Below, one piece after another: positions 47,278 to 55,136 of a stretch of 64,000 nucleotides of DNA. The translations under genes were made by a program, and so were the position numbers. Under the pieces are notes generated by a model. That model made no database searches, was not told the DNA's origin, and saw only the letters and a list, made by a program, of their open reading frames with translations. Positions within the stretch are counted from its first letter, which is position 1. Every line of letters begins with the position of its first letter. The DNA is from Streptococcus infantis (GTDB taxonomy: Bacteria > Bacillota > Bacilli > Lactobacillales > Streptococcaceae): assembly GCF_000963255.1 (NCBI RefSeq), contig NZ_JYOV01000005.1:1-64000 (forward strand). Reading direction: 5' to 3'.

Positions 47278-47973
47278 ATGACCTTATTAGAATTTGAAAA
47301 TGTTTCAAAATCCTATGGACTAAATCCCGCCCTAAAAAATGTTTCCCTTGAAATCCCAGCTGGTAAGATTGTTGGTCTCCTTGGCCCAAATGGTTCTGGA
47401 AAGACAACCTTGATTAAGTTGATCAATGGCTTGCTCCAACCTGAACAAGGACGTATTCTTATCAACAATACGGAGCCTAGTCCCGAAACAAAAGCCATTG
47501 TGTCTTATCTACCTGACACGACCTACCTCAACGAGCAGATGAAGGTCAAGGAAGCTCTCACTTATTTCAAGACCTTCTACAAAGATTTCAATCTAGAACG
47601 TGCTCAAGGTCTTCTTCGTGACCTTGGTATCGATGAAAATAGCCGTTTCAAGAAACTCTCAAAAGGGAACAAAGAAAAGGTTCAGTTGATTCTGGTCATG
47701 AGTCGTGATGCTCGTTTGTATATCCTTGATGAACCAATCGGTGGTGTCGATCCCGCAGCGCGTGACTATATTTTGAACACTATCATCAACAACTACTCTC
47801 CAACTTCGACTGTCTTGATTTCAACCCACTTGATTTCAGATATTGAACCAATCTTGGATGAAATTATCTTCCTAAAGGATGGAAAAGTCGTCCGTCAAGG
47901 AAATGTGGATGATATTCGCTATGAGTCTGGAGAGTCTATCGACCAACTCTTCCGCCACGAATTCAAAGCCTAG
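47278..47973 (+). CDS. ABC transporter ATP-binding protein
   Basis: 231 residues. Walker A GPNGSGKTTLIKL at about 38, signature LSKGNKEKVQL, Walker B LYILDEPIGGVDP and H-loop STHLI. The signature LSKGNKEK is of the YtrB/EcsA drug or peptide exporter type. It pairs with the permease 15 nt downstream. Export direction and substrate are inferred; antimicrobial peptides or envelope stress are common for YtrA-linked systems. Confidence 0.92.
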   Translation: MTLLEFENVSKSYGLNPALKNVSLEIPAGKIVGLLGPNGSGKTTLIKLINGLLQPEQGRILINNTEPSPETKAIVSYLPDTTYLNEQMKVKEALTYFKTFYKDFNLERAQGLLRDLGIDENSRFKKLSKGNKEKVQLILVMSRDARLYILDEPIGGVDPAARDYILNTIINNYSPTSTVLISTHLISDIEPILDEIIFLKDGKVVRQGNVDDIRYESGESIDQLFRHEFKA

Positions 47974-47988
47974 TTAAAGGAGATTATT

Positions 47989-48717
47989 ATGTTTTGGAAT
48001 TTAGTTCGTTATGAATTTAAAAATGTTAACAAATGGTATTTAGCCCTCTATGGTGCTGTACTGGCACTTTCTGTCCTTATCGGGGCTCAAGCTAGTTCCC
48101 TAAAATCTATCGATACTCCCGATCAACAAATGATTATGTTAGTTTTTCTGGCTCTAGTTTTTGGTGGACTACTTATTACCTTAAGTATTTCAACCTTGAT
48201 TTTGATCATCCGTCGCTTCAAGGGTAGTGTCTACGATCGCCAAGGCTATCTCACTTTGACCTTGCCAGTTTCCGAACACCAGATTATCTTAGCCAAACTC
48301 TTGGGAGCCTTCATTTGGTCTATAATCAGTTCAGCAGTTTTTTTCCTAAGTATTTATATTATCTTTGCAACCATTGACCCAAATATGGTTGATTCCTACT
48401 TTTTTGATTACTTATTCGTACATTATATCGAGAATTTCTGGTTAACCTTGATTTCATTTTTCATAAGCACTGTAGCAGGCATCCTTTGCATCTACTTGTC
48501 TATTTCAATTGGACAGCTCTTTAATGAATACCGTACAGCCCTCGCTGTCTTAGCCTATATTGTTATCCACATAGTCCTTGGATTTGTCGACATGTTTAGT
48601 CCAAGCTTGAATTATAGCATGATGATGTCCGCTGAAATCTTTAAAGACCTAATCCTCAGCGCAGCCTTCTATCTCGGAACCTACTATATCTTGAAAAATA
48701 AAGTTAATCTGCAATAA
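47989..48717 (+). CDS. ABC transporter permease
   Basis: 242 residues with six hydrophobic segments (for example ALYGAVLALSVLIGA, LVFGGLLITLSISTLILII, FFISTVAGILCIYLSISI). The conserved SVYDRQGYLTLTLPVS loop is typical of permeases paired with YtrA-type regulators. Third gene of the operon. Confidence 0.88.
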   Translation: MFWNLVRYEFKNVNKWYLALYGAVLALSVLIGAQASSLKSIDTPDQQMIMLVFLALVFGGLLITLSISTLILIIRRFKGSVYDRQGYLTLTLPVSEHQIILAKLLGAFIWSIISSAVFFLSIYIIFATIDPNMVDSYFFDYLFVHYIENFWLTLISFFISTVAGILCIYLSISIGQLFNEYRTALAVLAYIVIHIVLGFVDMFSPSLNYSMMMSAEIFKDLILSAAFYLGTYYILKNKVNLQ

Positions 48718-48779
48718 TCAATCGACGGCTGGACAATAACTTAATTTTAATAGAAAATGAAATAGATCTTTCTATGATA

Positions 48780-48828
48780 AAACGTATATTATCAAGTTTT
48801 TTCAATACCTGATAGTATGCGTTTTTTT
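48780..48828 (+). terminator. Terminator of the GntR-ABC operon
   Basis: Imperfect stem ACGTATATTATCA with TGATAGTATGCGT and T7. Confidence 0.7.
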
Positions 48829-48863
48829 GATTTTAAAGACTTTTATCCTAGCATCTTCGTTGT

Positions 48864-49142
48864 CTAAATACAAAAAGTATACTTAAAACCTCTAACGGCT
48901 TTATTTTCGAACATCTTCACCCTAAAATAAAATCGATGCTCCCTACCATCTTTGGCATTTTCCTTGTTTAAGACAAAGTAGTTCTTTTGGTTGATGGCCA
49001 TGGTTCGTAGAATGTCGTCAATCAGGAAAGTCAGGGGTACATTCATGGCAGAATACCTTTGAAAATCTTCCTCGAAACGAATGTAGTCATCTGAGAAATA
49101 ATCCATCTGCAATTTATTTTCATATAGCTCTTTTCTAGTCAT
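48864..49142 (-). CDS. Small protein of the SOS cassette (DUF5960-like)
   Basis: 92 residues from ATG 49142 after AGGAGGA; its start overlaps the preceding gene by 8 nt. Acidic and aromatic N-terminus (LQMDYFSDDYIRFEEDFQRY) and a basic C-terminus (REHRFYFRVKMFENKAVRGF). I recall similar proteins downstream of streptococcal UmuC-like genes, annotated DUF5960. Function unknown. Last gene of the hdiR-polymerase unit. Confidence 0.7.
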   Translation of the reverse strand: MTRKELYENKLQMDYFSDDYIRFEEDFQRYSAMNVPLTFLIDDILRTMAINQKNYFVLNKENAKDGREHRFYFRVKMFENKAVRGFKYTFCI

Positions 49143-49497
49143 GAACTTCCTCCTGACATAATTGGATTGCGAGAATATCATCTACCCTTATCAATCTATA
49201 ACCCTCATCCGTTTTAACAGAGATTTCTTGAGGAGATAATTCTCTTACTTCACCCAATATCGTGCTTTTATGATTGTTCTCCTTGACCACAAAAGAACCT
49301 CTTAGTCGTCCGACGTATAGTTGGGAAAGCAGTAACAACTTCTCAACTGGAGTCAAATCAGTCGACAAATCGACACTATTTTTTTCTTCACTGAGTGAAC
49401 TCGTATGCTCCGATAAGAAAAATCCCATCCACTTCTGCATTCCTGGATCCTGGTAGTCCCTCGCGGATTGAAAAGGTAAGTAAGAACGATCAATCAT
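49135..49497 (-). CDS. YolD-like protein
   Basis: 120 residues. The family commonly lies directly beside Y-family polymerase (UvrX/YqjW) genes and is sometimes compared to a UmuD partner. GFFLSEHTSSL at the N-terminus and the beta-rich VGRLRGSFVVKENNHKSTIL with DDILAIQL fit YolD. It overlaps the polymerase stop by 4 nt and the next start by 8 nt. Confidence 0.8.
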   Translation of the reverse strand: MIDRSYLPFQSARDYQDPGMQKWMGFFLSEHTSSLSEEKNSVDLSTDLTPVEKLLLLSQLYVGRLRGSFVVKENNHKSTILGEVRELSPQEISVKTDEGYRLIRVDDILAIQLCQEEVHD

Positions 49498-50909
49498 TTG
49501 AGTCCATCTAATCCTCCAGCAGAATGCCCTCCGATCAGCTTACTTCTGGCAATACTTCTCGATGCATCCTCTAAGGCAGTCGCCTTCAAGAGAGAAGTAA
49601 ATCCGAATTGCTCTCGAATAGAATCAATGGCCGTCTGGAGCCTTTCTTCTTTTTCTAGCTTATCAACATCATCAAAAAGCGAAATCAAAGCAAAGGATTC
49701 GTCCACAAATCCTGAATAACTAACGGCAACACTCCTAACAGCACCAGAAGTGTATTTACTATGGAATAATTTCAATACATAGCTGACCAAAATACTGGTG
49801 TTATTGGTCGGCTCAATCTTCATCTGGGTATGGATGGAGCGTTTTTGTTCCTGCTTAGAAAAACCAAGATGAATAGATACCACTGTCGCCTTTTTACTAG
49901 CTCTTCGAAGCCTGATAGCCACCTGCTCAGCCATCTCTCGGAGTATAATTTCGATATCTCGCTGCTTAACATAATCTCTCGGTAAAATTTGCGAATTGCC
50001 CAGACCATGAGATTTTGGCTTATAGGGTTTATGAACATTACTCTCGTCAATCCCATTGGCATGAAACCATAAGCGAAGTCCAGCTTGACCAAGTTCTTTC
50101 TTCAGAACGTCAGGATTGCTATTGGCCAATTCCTTAATTGAACGAATCCCTAAGGCATTCAAGCGCTTCTCCATCCGATGTCCAATCCCCCAAAAATCGG
50201 TCATCTTTGGAATGGACCAGACCTTATCTTCCACATCTTGGTAAGACCAGTTGGCTCGCATAGTTGGTGTTCGCTTGGCTTCATTATCCAAAGCCAGCTT
50301 AGCAAGCAGAGGATTGGCATTAGACATGCCGACCGTCGAGTAAATCCCTGTTTGCCGCCAGATATCCCTCTGGATACGAGCCGAAAGCATATCCAGCTTA
50401 TCTTTGCGAGAAATCTGCTGGTCTGGGATAAAATAATTGAGCGAACTGGTCAGGTCAATGAAACCTTCATCAATAGAGTAGGGATAAATATCATCTGGAC
50501 TGGCATAATTCTGGAAAATGCGCTGAATTTCCATATTAACTGCGATATACTTATCCATCCGAGGAGGGACAATGACGGTCACTTGAGCCCAATCCTCGAT
50601 AAATTTTACGTAGGTTGGATCTGTTGGTAGGCCTTGTTTTTTGGCATTGTAGTAGGAAAATTTACGCGTCTTAATATCAAAGGGCAGGTCATAAGCACGG
50701 CCTACATTTGCTTTCCCAAAGACCTTTTTGAACATAGGTGAGGAGGCAAGAATAAGCCCAACAGAATTATCCGCTCGACTCATGACACAAAGGGAGGTTT
50801 TAAGAGGATGAAGTCCTCTTTCCACACACTCAACACTGGCATAAAAGGACTTCATATCGATAAAGGCAATATCACTTTTGGGCTCTCTGGAATAATCAAA
50901 GTAGCCCAT
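49494..50909 (-). CDS. Y-family DNA polymerase (UmuC/UvrX/ImpB type)
   Basis: 471 residues. Translesion polymerase of the UmuC-UvrX subgroup. The palm carries AFIDMKSFYASVE (first catalytic Asp) and YSIDEGFIDLT (Asp-Glu pair). HhH-like region WGIGHRMEKRLNALGI, little-finger domain at about 330-450. It starts 3 nt after the LexA-like repressor gene, so is probably induced with it after DNA damage. Confidence 0.93.
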   Translation of the reverse strand: MGYFDYSREPKSDIAFIDMKSFYASVECVERGLHPLKTSLCVMSRADNSVGLILASSPMFKKVFGKANVGRAYDLPFDIKTRKFSYYNAKKQGLPTDPTYVKFIEDWAQVTVIVPPRMDKYIAVNMEIQRIFQNYASPDDIYPYSIDEGFIDLTSSLNYFIPDQQISRKDKLDMLSARIQRDIWRQTGIYSTVGMSNANPLLAKLALDNEAKRTPTMRANWSYQDVEDKVWSIPKMTDFWGIGHRMEKRLNALGIRSIKELANSNPDVLKKELGQAGLRLWFHANGIDESNVHKPYKPKSHGLGNSQILPRDYVKQRDIEIILREMAEQVAIRLRRASKKATVVSIHLGFSKQEQKRSIHTQMKIEPTNNTSILVSYVLKLFHSKYTSGAVRSVAVSYSGFVDESFALISLFDDVDKLEKEERLQTAIDSIREQFGFTSLLKATALEDASRSIARSKLIGGHSAGGLDGLK

Positions 50910-50912
50910 AGC

Positions 50913-51599
50913 CTATCCCTCCATCGGTACAAAATTACCCACGATAATGCCTACAATCCTCGGATCTTCCTCATAGGAGATAAAAATATCCTTGTATTTA
51001 GGATTGATTGAGACCAGACGTAAACCTTCTGCCTCTCGATAGACCCGTTTGATATAGGTCTGGTTGTTGCAAACCACTGCATAGACAGCACCGTCATAAT
51101 CAAATCCAGTCTCTCGAATCAGAGCCACTGAACCATTTTGATACTTGGGTTCCATAGAATCTCCAGAGACCCAGGAAGCAAAATCGTGAGCTAGTTCTTC
51201 ATTAAAGTAAACCGTGTCAAAGTTTCGATCATCATAAACTGAAGCTCCAATACCCGCCGACATGCGTTCATAGACATGATACTCGAAAAGTTTTTCTGGC
51301 ATTGCCGTTACCTTCTTAGCTTGTTCTTCTTGAACCAGGTTGCGAGCATAGACTACCACCTTTTCTTTCCCTTGGCTAGAGAGGCTATTATAGATACGAA
51401 CAATCTCAATTTGGGTGAAATAACCTTTTGGTACTTTTAAAATCTCTTCTAGTTGTGAAACCTTCTCTTTAGAAGGCTCCTTGACACCACGTTCCCAAGC
51501 CGAATAAGCCTGAAAACTAATGCCAAGCTGCTCTGCAATTTCCTTCTGTGTTAGCTTTAGCTCTTTTCTCCGAGCCTTAAGTTTTTCTGGTTGGTACAT
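50913..51599 (-). CDS. XRE/S24 self-cleaving repressor (HdiR-like)
   Basis: 228 residues from ATG 51599 (AGGAGGG; the frame extends to 51626). HTH at about 16-38 (LTQKEIAEQLGISFQAYSAW). The C-terminal S24 peptidase domain keeps the cleavage site A115-G116 (ERMSAGIGASV), the nucleophile S148 in SGDSMEP and the base K184 in YIKRV. Streptococci and lactococci lack classical LexA; HdiR-type repressors fill this role. Expected to repress itself and the polymerase until RecA* triggers autocleavage. That mechanism is inferred from motifs. Confidence 0.9.
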   Translation of the reverse strand: MYQPEKLKARRKELKLTQKEIAEQLGISFQAYSAWERGVKEPSKEKVSQLEEILKVPKGYFTQIEIVRIYNSLSSQGKEKVVVYARNLVQEEQAKKVTAMPEKLFEYHVYERMSAGIGASVYDDRNFDTVYFNEELAHDFASWVSGDSMEPKYQNGSVALIRETGFDYDGAVYAVVCNNQTYIKRVYREAEGLRLVSINPKYKDIFISYEEDPRIVGIIVGNFVPMEG

Positions 51600-51673
51600 G
51601 ACTTCCCTCCTAGTGTGATGTTTCATCGTAGGTTGATTCTATTTCTAAATTTCAACCGTTTTGGTTTAGTTTT

Positions 51674-51702
51674 ATTATATAAAAAAAGTAGACGAATGTC
51701 TA
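51674..51702 (-). promoter_or_regulatory. Promoter of the SOS-like cassette
   Basis: Minus strand TAGACA (51702-51697), 17 nt, TATAAT (51679-51674). The -35 sits inside the palindrome at 51689-51706. A second dyad AACC-5-GGTT (51654-51666) lies just downstream of the -10. Confidence 0.6.
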
Positions 51703-51706
51703 CTAG
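51689..51706. promoter_or_regulatory. Palindrome AGTAGACGAATGTCTACT: operator candidate and/or terminator
   Basis: AGTAGAC and GTCTACT pair around a 4-nt centre, followed on the minus strand by T7, so it can terminate transcription from the GNAT gene. It also covers the -35 of the HdiR-like gene, where a repressor operator would be expected. Both readings fit. Confidence 0.65.
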
Positions 51707-51744
51707 AAATATTGAGGTTTGGCAAACGACTGGTAATGATGATG

Positions 51745-52257
51745 CTATAGATTCCTTGTCTCAAATACTGCCGTATGAATCCACTCGTTATGCATTTGAA
51801 AGTCATTTTCTATGATTTTACTAAAGGTAAAACCATTTTTTAAAAGCACTCTCTGAGAGGCCAGATTGCCTGTTGCCGTTCCTGCAATGATTTTATGTAA
51901 ACCATAAGTAGTAAAGGCCTTTTCTAAAACGAGTTTAACCGCTTCACTTGCATAACCTAAATTGGTAACATTTTCTCCAATCCTATATCCAAGTTCTGCT
52001 GTTTTTCTATCCTTCCCTAAAACACTTAAATTGATTCTTCCAACCATAACACCTTGTGCATCTCTAATAAGATGCATATAGACATCATGATTCTCTTGTT
52101 CCCTTAACAATTCCCTTGTAATTTCTTTAAAACCTTCTAAGTCAAAATAGTGAGCTGGTCTAGGAGGTAAACTTCGCTCAAAATACTCCCGATTTTCTTT
52201 TTCAAAAGAATAAACATCTATGCTATTTTCTTCAGACATCAGCTCTAAACTTATCAT
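51745..52257 (-). CDS. GNAT N-acetyltransferase, RimJ/RimL type
   Basis: 170 residues from ATG 52257 (AGGAG 11 nt upstream; the frame extends to 52290). The acetyl-CoA motif region is ELGYRIGENVTNLGYASEAV, followed by IIAGTATGNLASQRVLLKNG. Family members acetylate ribosomal-protein N-termini, antibiotics or metabolites. The substrate cannot be told here. Confidence 0.88.
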   Translation of the reverse strand: MISLELMSEENSIDVYSFEKENREYFERSLPPRPAHYFDLEGFKEITRELLREQENHDVYMHLIRDAQGVMVGRINLSVLGKDRKTAELGYRIGENVTNLGYASEAVKLVLEKAFTTYGLHKIIAGTATGNLASQRVLLKNGFTFSKIIENDFQMHNEWIHTAVFETRNL

Positions 52258-52378
52258 TGTAAAGCATCTCCTATCATTCTCTAAATTCAAATGTACTCAT
52301 GTTCACACAAAGTGACATTTACAGCATTTAAAGAGATATCTTAATTTTTTCATATCGTATCTACATTATAACATACTT

Positions 52379-52570
52379 ATGAAGAAAAATAATATCCATC
52401 AAGGACCTCATAAATTCCAACATCTTGCTAAACAAGCAGGTGTTTCTCTTGAAGCCATCTCAGAAGCTCTTACTCATAGTGATAAAGAGATTACAAAAAC
52501 TTACGTTAATATCAAAGATAAAGTCAATCAGACTGTAGGTGATATTGCTTTTCGTAGTTTAAAAAATTGA
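52379..52570 (+). pseudogene. C-terminal remnant of a phage/ICE-type tyrosine integrase
   Basis: 63 codons resembling the end of a tyrosine recombinase. HKFQHLAKQAGVSLEAISEA corresponds to the HxxRH...AGVS region but has Gln for the catalytic Arg and lacks the HTHA stretch. ALTHSDKEITKTYVNI retains the second His and the nucleophilic Tyr. There is no ribosome-binding site and about 300 residues are missing. It ends about 110 bp from the 3' end of rpsI, facing it. Confidence 0.75.
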
Positions 52571-52602
52571 TGGGGTGAATATGGGGTGAATTTTGGGGTG
52601 AA
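52571..52602 (+). repeat. Three phased TGGGGTGAA repeats
   Basis: TGGGGTGAA occurs at 52571-52579, 52582-52590 and 52594-52602, spaced 11 and 12 bp. This is about one helical turn, the pattern of integrase arm-type binding sites. They directly follow the integrase remnant. Confidence 0.75.
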
Positions 52603-52620
52603 CTTTGATTTTTTGAAACA

Positions 52621-52654
52621 AAAAAGACATCCAAGAGATAATTCTTGAATGTCT
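52621..52654 (-). terminator. Terminator of rplM-rpsI
   Basis: AGACATCCAAGA and TCTTGAATGTCT pair with one mismatch, followed by T6 on the minus strand. Confidence 0.8.
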
Positions 52655-52679
52655 GTAAACGTTGATATAATCGTATTGA

Positions 52680-53072
52680 TTAACGTTTTGAGAATTGTGA
52701 TGCTTTACGAGCTTTCTTAAGACCTGGTTTCTTACGCTCAACTTTACGTGAGTCACGTGTAAGAAGGCCTGCGCGTTTCAATGAATCGCGGAAGTCTGGG
52801 TCTACTTGAAGAAGGGCACGAGCGATACCGTGACGGATAGCTCCTGATTGACCAGCGTATCCACCACCTACAACGTTAACGAAAACGTCGTATGAACCTA
52901 CAGTTGAAGTAACTGCGAATGGTTGGTTGATTACAAGACGAAGGTCAGCGTGTGGGATGTACTCTTCAACATCTTTTTTGTTAACAGTGATTTTACCAGT
53001 TCCTGGAACAAGGCGAACGCGTGCAACAGCGTTTTTACGACGTCCAGTACCTGCATATTGTGCTTGTGACAT
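52680..53072 (-). CDS. rpsI: 30S ribosomal protein S9
   Basis: 130 residues. The N-terminus [20 protein letters not shown] and the C-terminal tail ...[11 protein letters not shown], which reaches the P-site tRNA, are typical. Strongly optimised codons. Follows rplM by 18 nt. Confidence 0.99.
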   Translation of the reverse strand: MSQAQYAGTGRRKNAVARVRLVPGTGKITVNKKDVEEYIPHADLRLVINQPFAVTSTVGSYDVFVNVVGGGYAGQSGAIRHGIARALLQVDPDFRDSLKRAGLLTRDSRKVERKKPGLKKARKASQFSKR

Positions 53073-53090
53073 ACTTTATTGTTCCTTTCC

Positions 53091-53537
53091 TTAGATAAGT
53101 CCTGAAATATCAAGAACTTCTGGTTGTTGTGCAGCGTGAGTGTGCTCAGCTCCAACGAATACTTTCAATTTCATACCTTGAGCGCGGCCAAGAGTATTGT
53201 GTGGAAGCATACCTTTAACTGATTTCTCGATCAAACGTACTGCATTTTTAGAACGAAGTTCACCAGCAGAGATTGATTTCAATCCACCTGGGTGGTTTGA
53301 GTGAGTGTAGTAGATCTTATCAGATGCTTTTTTACCAGTCAATTTAACTTTTTCAGCATTGATAACGATTACGAAGTCACCTGTATCAGTGTGTGGTGTG
53401 AATGTTGGTTTGTTTTTTCCGCGAAGTACGCTAGCAACAACTGCTGAAAGGCGTCCAAGAGGTACATCAGTTGCGTCAACAACGTACCATTTGCGTTCTA
53501 CTTGGCCTGGTTTAGCCATGAATGTAGTTTTGTTCAT
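53091..53537 (-). CDS. rplM: 50S ribosomal protein L13
   Basis: 148 residues. [20 protein letters not shown] and [12 protein letters not shown] with [11 protein letters not shown] are the L13 signature regions. First gene of the two-gene r-protein operon with a structured 5' leader. Confidence 0.99.
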   Translation of the reverse strand: MNKTTFMAKPGQVERKWYVVDATDVPLGRLSAVVASVLRGKNKPTFTPHTDTGDFVIVINAEKVKLTGKKASDKIYYTHSNHPGGLKSISAGELRSKNAVRLIEKSVKGMLPHNTLGRAQGMKLKVFVGAEHTHAAQQPEVLDISGLI

Positions 53538-53559
53538 GATTTCTCCTATATGAATATCG

Positions 53560-53640
53560 TTTTTGTTTACAGGGCGGATGTTCCGGTCCGCAAGTTATTT
53601 GAAAGGTTCCGGGGCCTTACAAATGGGGTAAACAATACCG
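53560..53640 (-). ncRNA. Structured leader of rplM (L13-leader-like)
   Basis: On the transcript GTTTAC (53633-53628) can pair with GTAAAC (53570-53565), closing a domain that holds a GC-rich strand (GGCCCCGGAACC) and the hairpin GCGGACCGGAACATCCGC (53591-53574). It lies between the promoter and the rplM ribosome-binding site. L13 leaders regulating rplM-rpsI are known in Bacillaceae (Rfam L13_leader). Equivalence here is inference. Confidence 0.6.
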
Positions 53641-53646
53641 TCTATT

Positions 53647-53676
53647 ATTGTATCAAAATTCTCAGATAAAAGTCAA
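53647..53676 (-). promoter_or_regulatory. Promoter of rplM-rpsI
   Basis: Minus strand TTGACT (53676-53671), 18 nt, TACAAT (53652-53647) with TGA extended -10. Confidence 0.7.
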
Positions 53677-53696
53677 GAGATTGGGAAAATATTTTT

Positions 53697-54404
53697 TTAT
53701 TTCTGCCAGATTCTCAACCTTTTTTCTTCCTGTTCCTGAAGGATTGTCTGAAAAATTTTAGAGACTAAATAAATGGCACAAGTCAGGAATAGCGTAACCA
53801 CAAGATAATTGATCAGACGACCGTGGTCTCCAACCAATGGCGGTTTTGTCAAAAAGCCATAATCTCCACCCGTCATTAGATTAACCACAAAAATCACAGC
53901 ATTAAGGGAAGATGTGATGATTAGGGTTCGTTTGAAGTCCAATAAGCTAGCATCGTAGTCCTTCAAGAGATAAATCAAGGAATTTCCAAGAAGGGCTAAG
54001 TGACCGAAAACAAAGGACAGGATAGCAATGTGGGGGAAGGGATAGGGATCTGGCACTGGATAAATAAAAGCTGCCAAAGTTCCAAAGGTTCCCAGCACAG
54101 CAAAATACTGTTTGACTCTAGAGACACCCGGGGTCAAAAGCACTACAAACATAGCCAAACGGCAATGATAAAGGGGTAGACTTTCAGTTAGAGGCATCTG
54201 ATTTACTAAATACCATCCGTAGAGCAGGATTAGCTGTACCGCCTGTAAAATCTGGAAAAATCGCTGACAGGCCTTTTTCTCACCATAACGATAGGCAAGA
54301 AACACAGTCAATGCTAATAAGGTAAATAGACTTCCATACCAAAGAAGGTCAAACTGGGGTGGCTCCGTCGGCTGCGTGCTAAATAAAGCATCCCAAACAT
54401 TCAT
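53697..54404 (-). CDS. TIGR02206/YwaF family membrane protein
   Basis: 235 residues with about seven membrane segments (LLWYGSLFTLLALTVFLAYR, VQLILLYGWYLV). The conserved LPLYHCRLAMFVVLL, GGDYGFLTKPP and GDHGRLINYLVV motifs mark the YwaF/TIGR02206 integral membrane family. Function unknown. Unrelated to its neighbours; the intergenic sequence before it (54405-54524) holds no recognised element. Confidence 0.85.
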   Translation of the reverse strand: MNVWDALFSTQPTEPPQFDLLWYGSLFTLLALTVFLAYRYGEKKACQRFFQILQAVQLILLYGWYLVNQMPLTESLPLYHCRLAMFVVLLTPGVSRVKQYFAVLGTFGTLAAFIYPVPDPYPFPHIAILSFVFGHLALLGNSLIYLLKDYDASLLDFKRTLIITSSLNAVIFVVNLMTGGDYGFLTKPPLVGDHGRLINYLVVTLFLTCAIYLVSKIFQTILQEQEEKRLRIWQK

Positions 54405-54524
54405 GTAACTTTCCTCATTTTCATATAAGCAGGCCCCTTACTCATCTCTATAGAGCCTAGCTTACATTTATTTCATATAATTTTGTGTAAAAGAAACTGT
54501 CGATCTTAATATAAAACAAAGCTT

Positions 54525-55136
54525 CTAATCGACATATTGTTCCCGCTCACCCTGATAGACCTGCCATAGAATTTCCATTTGTTCTTGGGTTATCCGTTTT
54601 TCAGATAGGGGAGGGAGATTCTTGATATTAAAAAATTCAAGTTCTGCAATTTCTTGATTTTCTTGAAATTGTCCATCTAATAAGTGACAGTCAAAGACGA
54701 ACTTGGCATACTGTTTGTTCTGAAGTTGAAAGCGATTGGTATCAAAAACCGCTAATAAAGAGCCTACTTCTGCAGAAAAGCCTGTTTCTTCCTGAACTTC
54801 TTTTCGGATATTTTCCTTGGGAGAATATCCTACCTCGCAAAAGCCACCAGGTAATGCCCAAGTATCCTCTCCTTGCCCTCTAACCAGGCAAATCTTCTGA
54901 TTTTGAACAATCCATGCCCTTACATCCATCAAAGGAGTTGCATAGCTACCTGTTGGTTTTAAAATTGCAGTCAATTCCTCTTGATCGAGCTCCGTTTGAT
55001 CCTGCAAGACACTCCATAAAATCTGACGTAAATCCTCATAACGTTCACGGTCATAAGGATCCTTGGAATAGGTCAACCCAGTATCAGTGATAGCTAACAT
55101 TCTCTGAATAGCTTTGGCGAAATCAGTTGTGCTCAT
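54525..55136 (-). CDS. NUDIX hydrolase with N-terminal helical domain
   Basis: 203 residues. Residues 1-65 form the NUDIX_N2-type helical domain (YEDLRQILWSVLQDQTELDQ). The Nudix box GGFCEVGYSPKENIRKEVQE keeps REUXEE but has Gly/Tyr instead of the first Glu, as in the CDP-choline pyrophosphatase-like subgroup. Substrate uncertain. It overlaps murF by 14 nt. Confidence 0.88.
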   Translation of the reverse strand: MSTTDFAKAIQRMLAITDTGLTYSKDPYDRERYEDLRQILWSVLQDQTELDQEELTAILKPTGSYATPLMDVRAWIVQNQKICLVRGQGEDTWALPGGFCEVGYSPKENIRKEVQEETGFSAEVGSLLAVFDTNRFQLQNKQYAKFVFDCHLLDGQFQENQEIAELEFFNIKNLPPLSEKRITQEQMEILWQVYQGEREQYVD

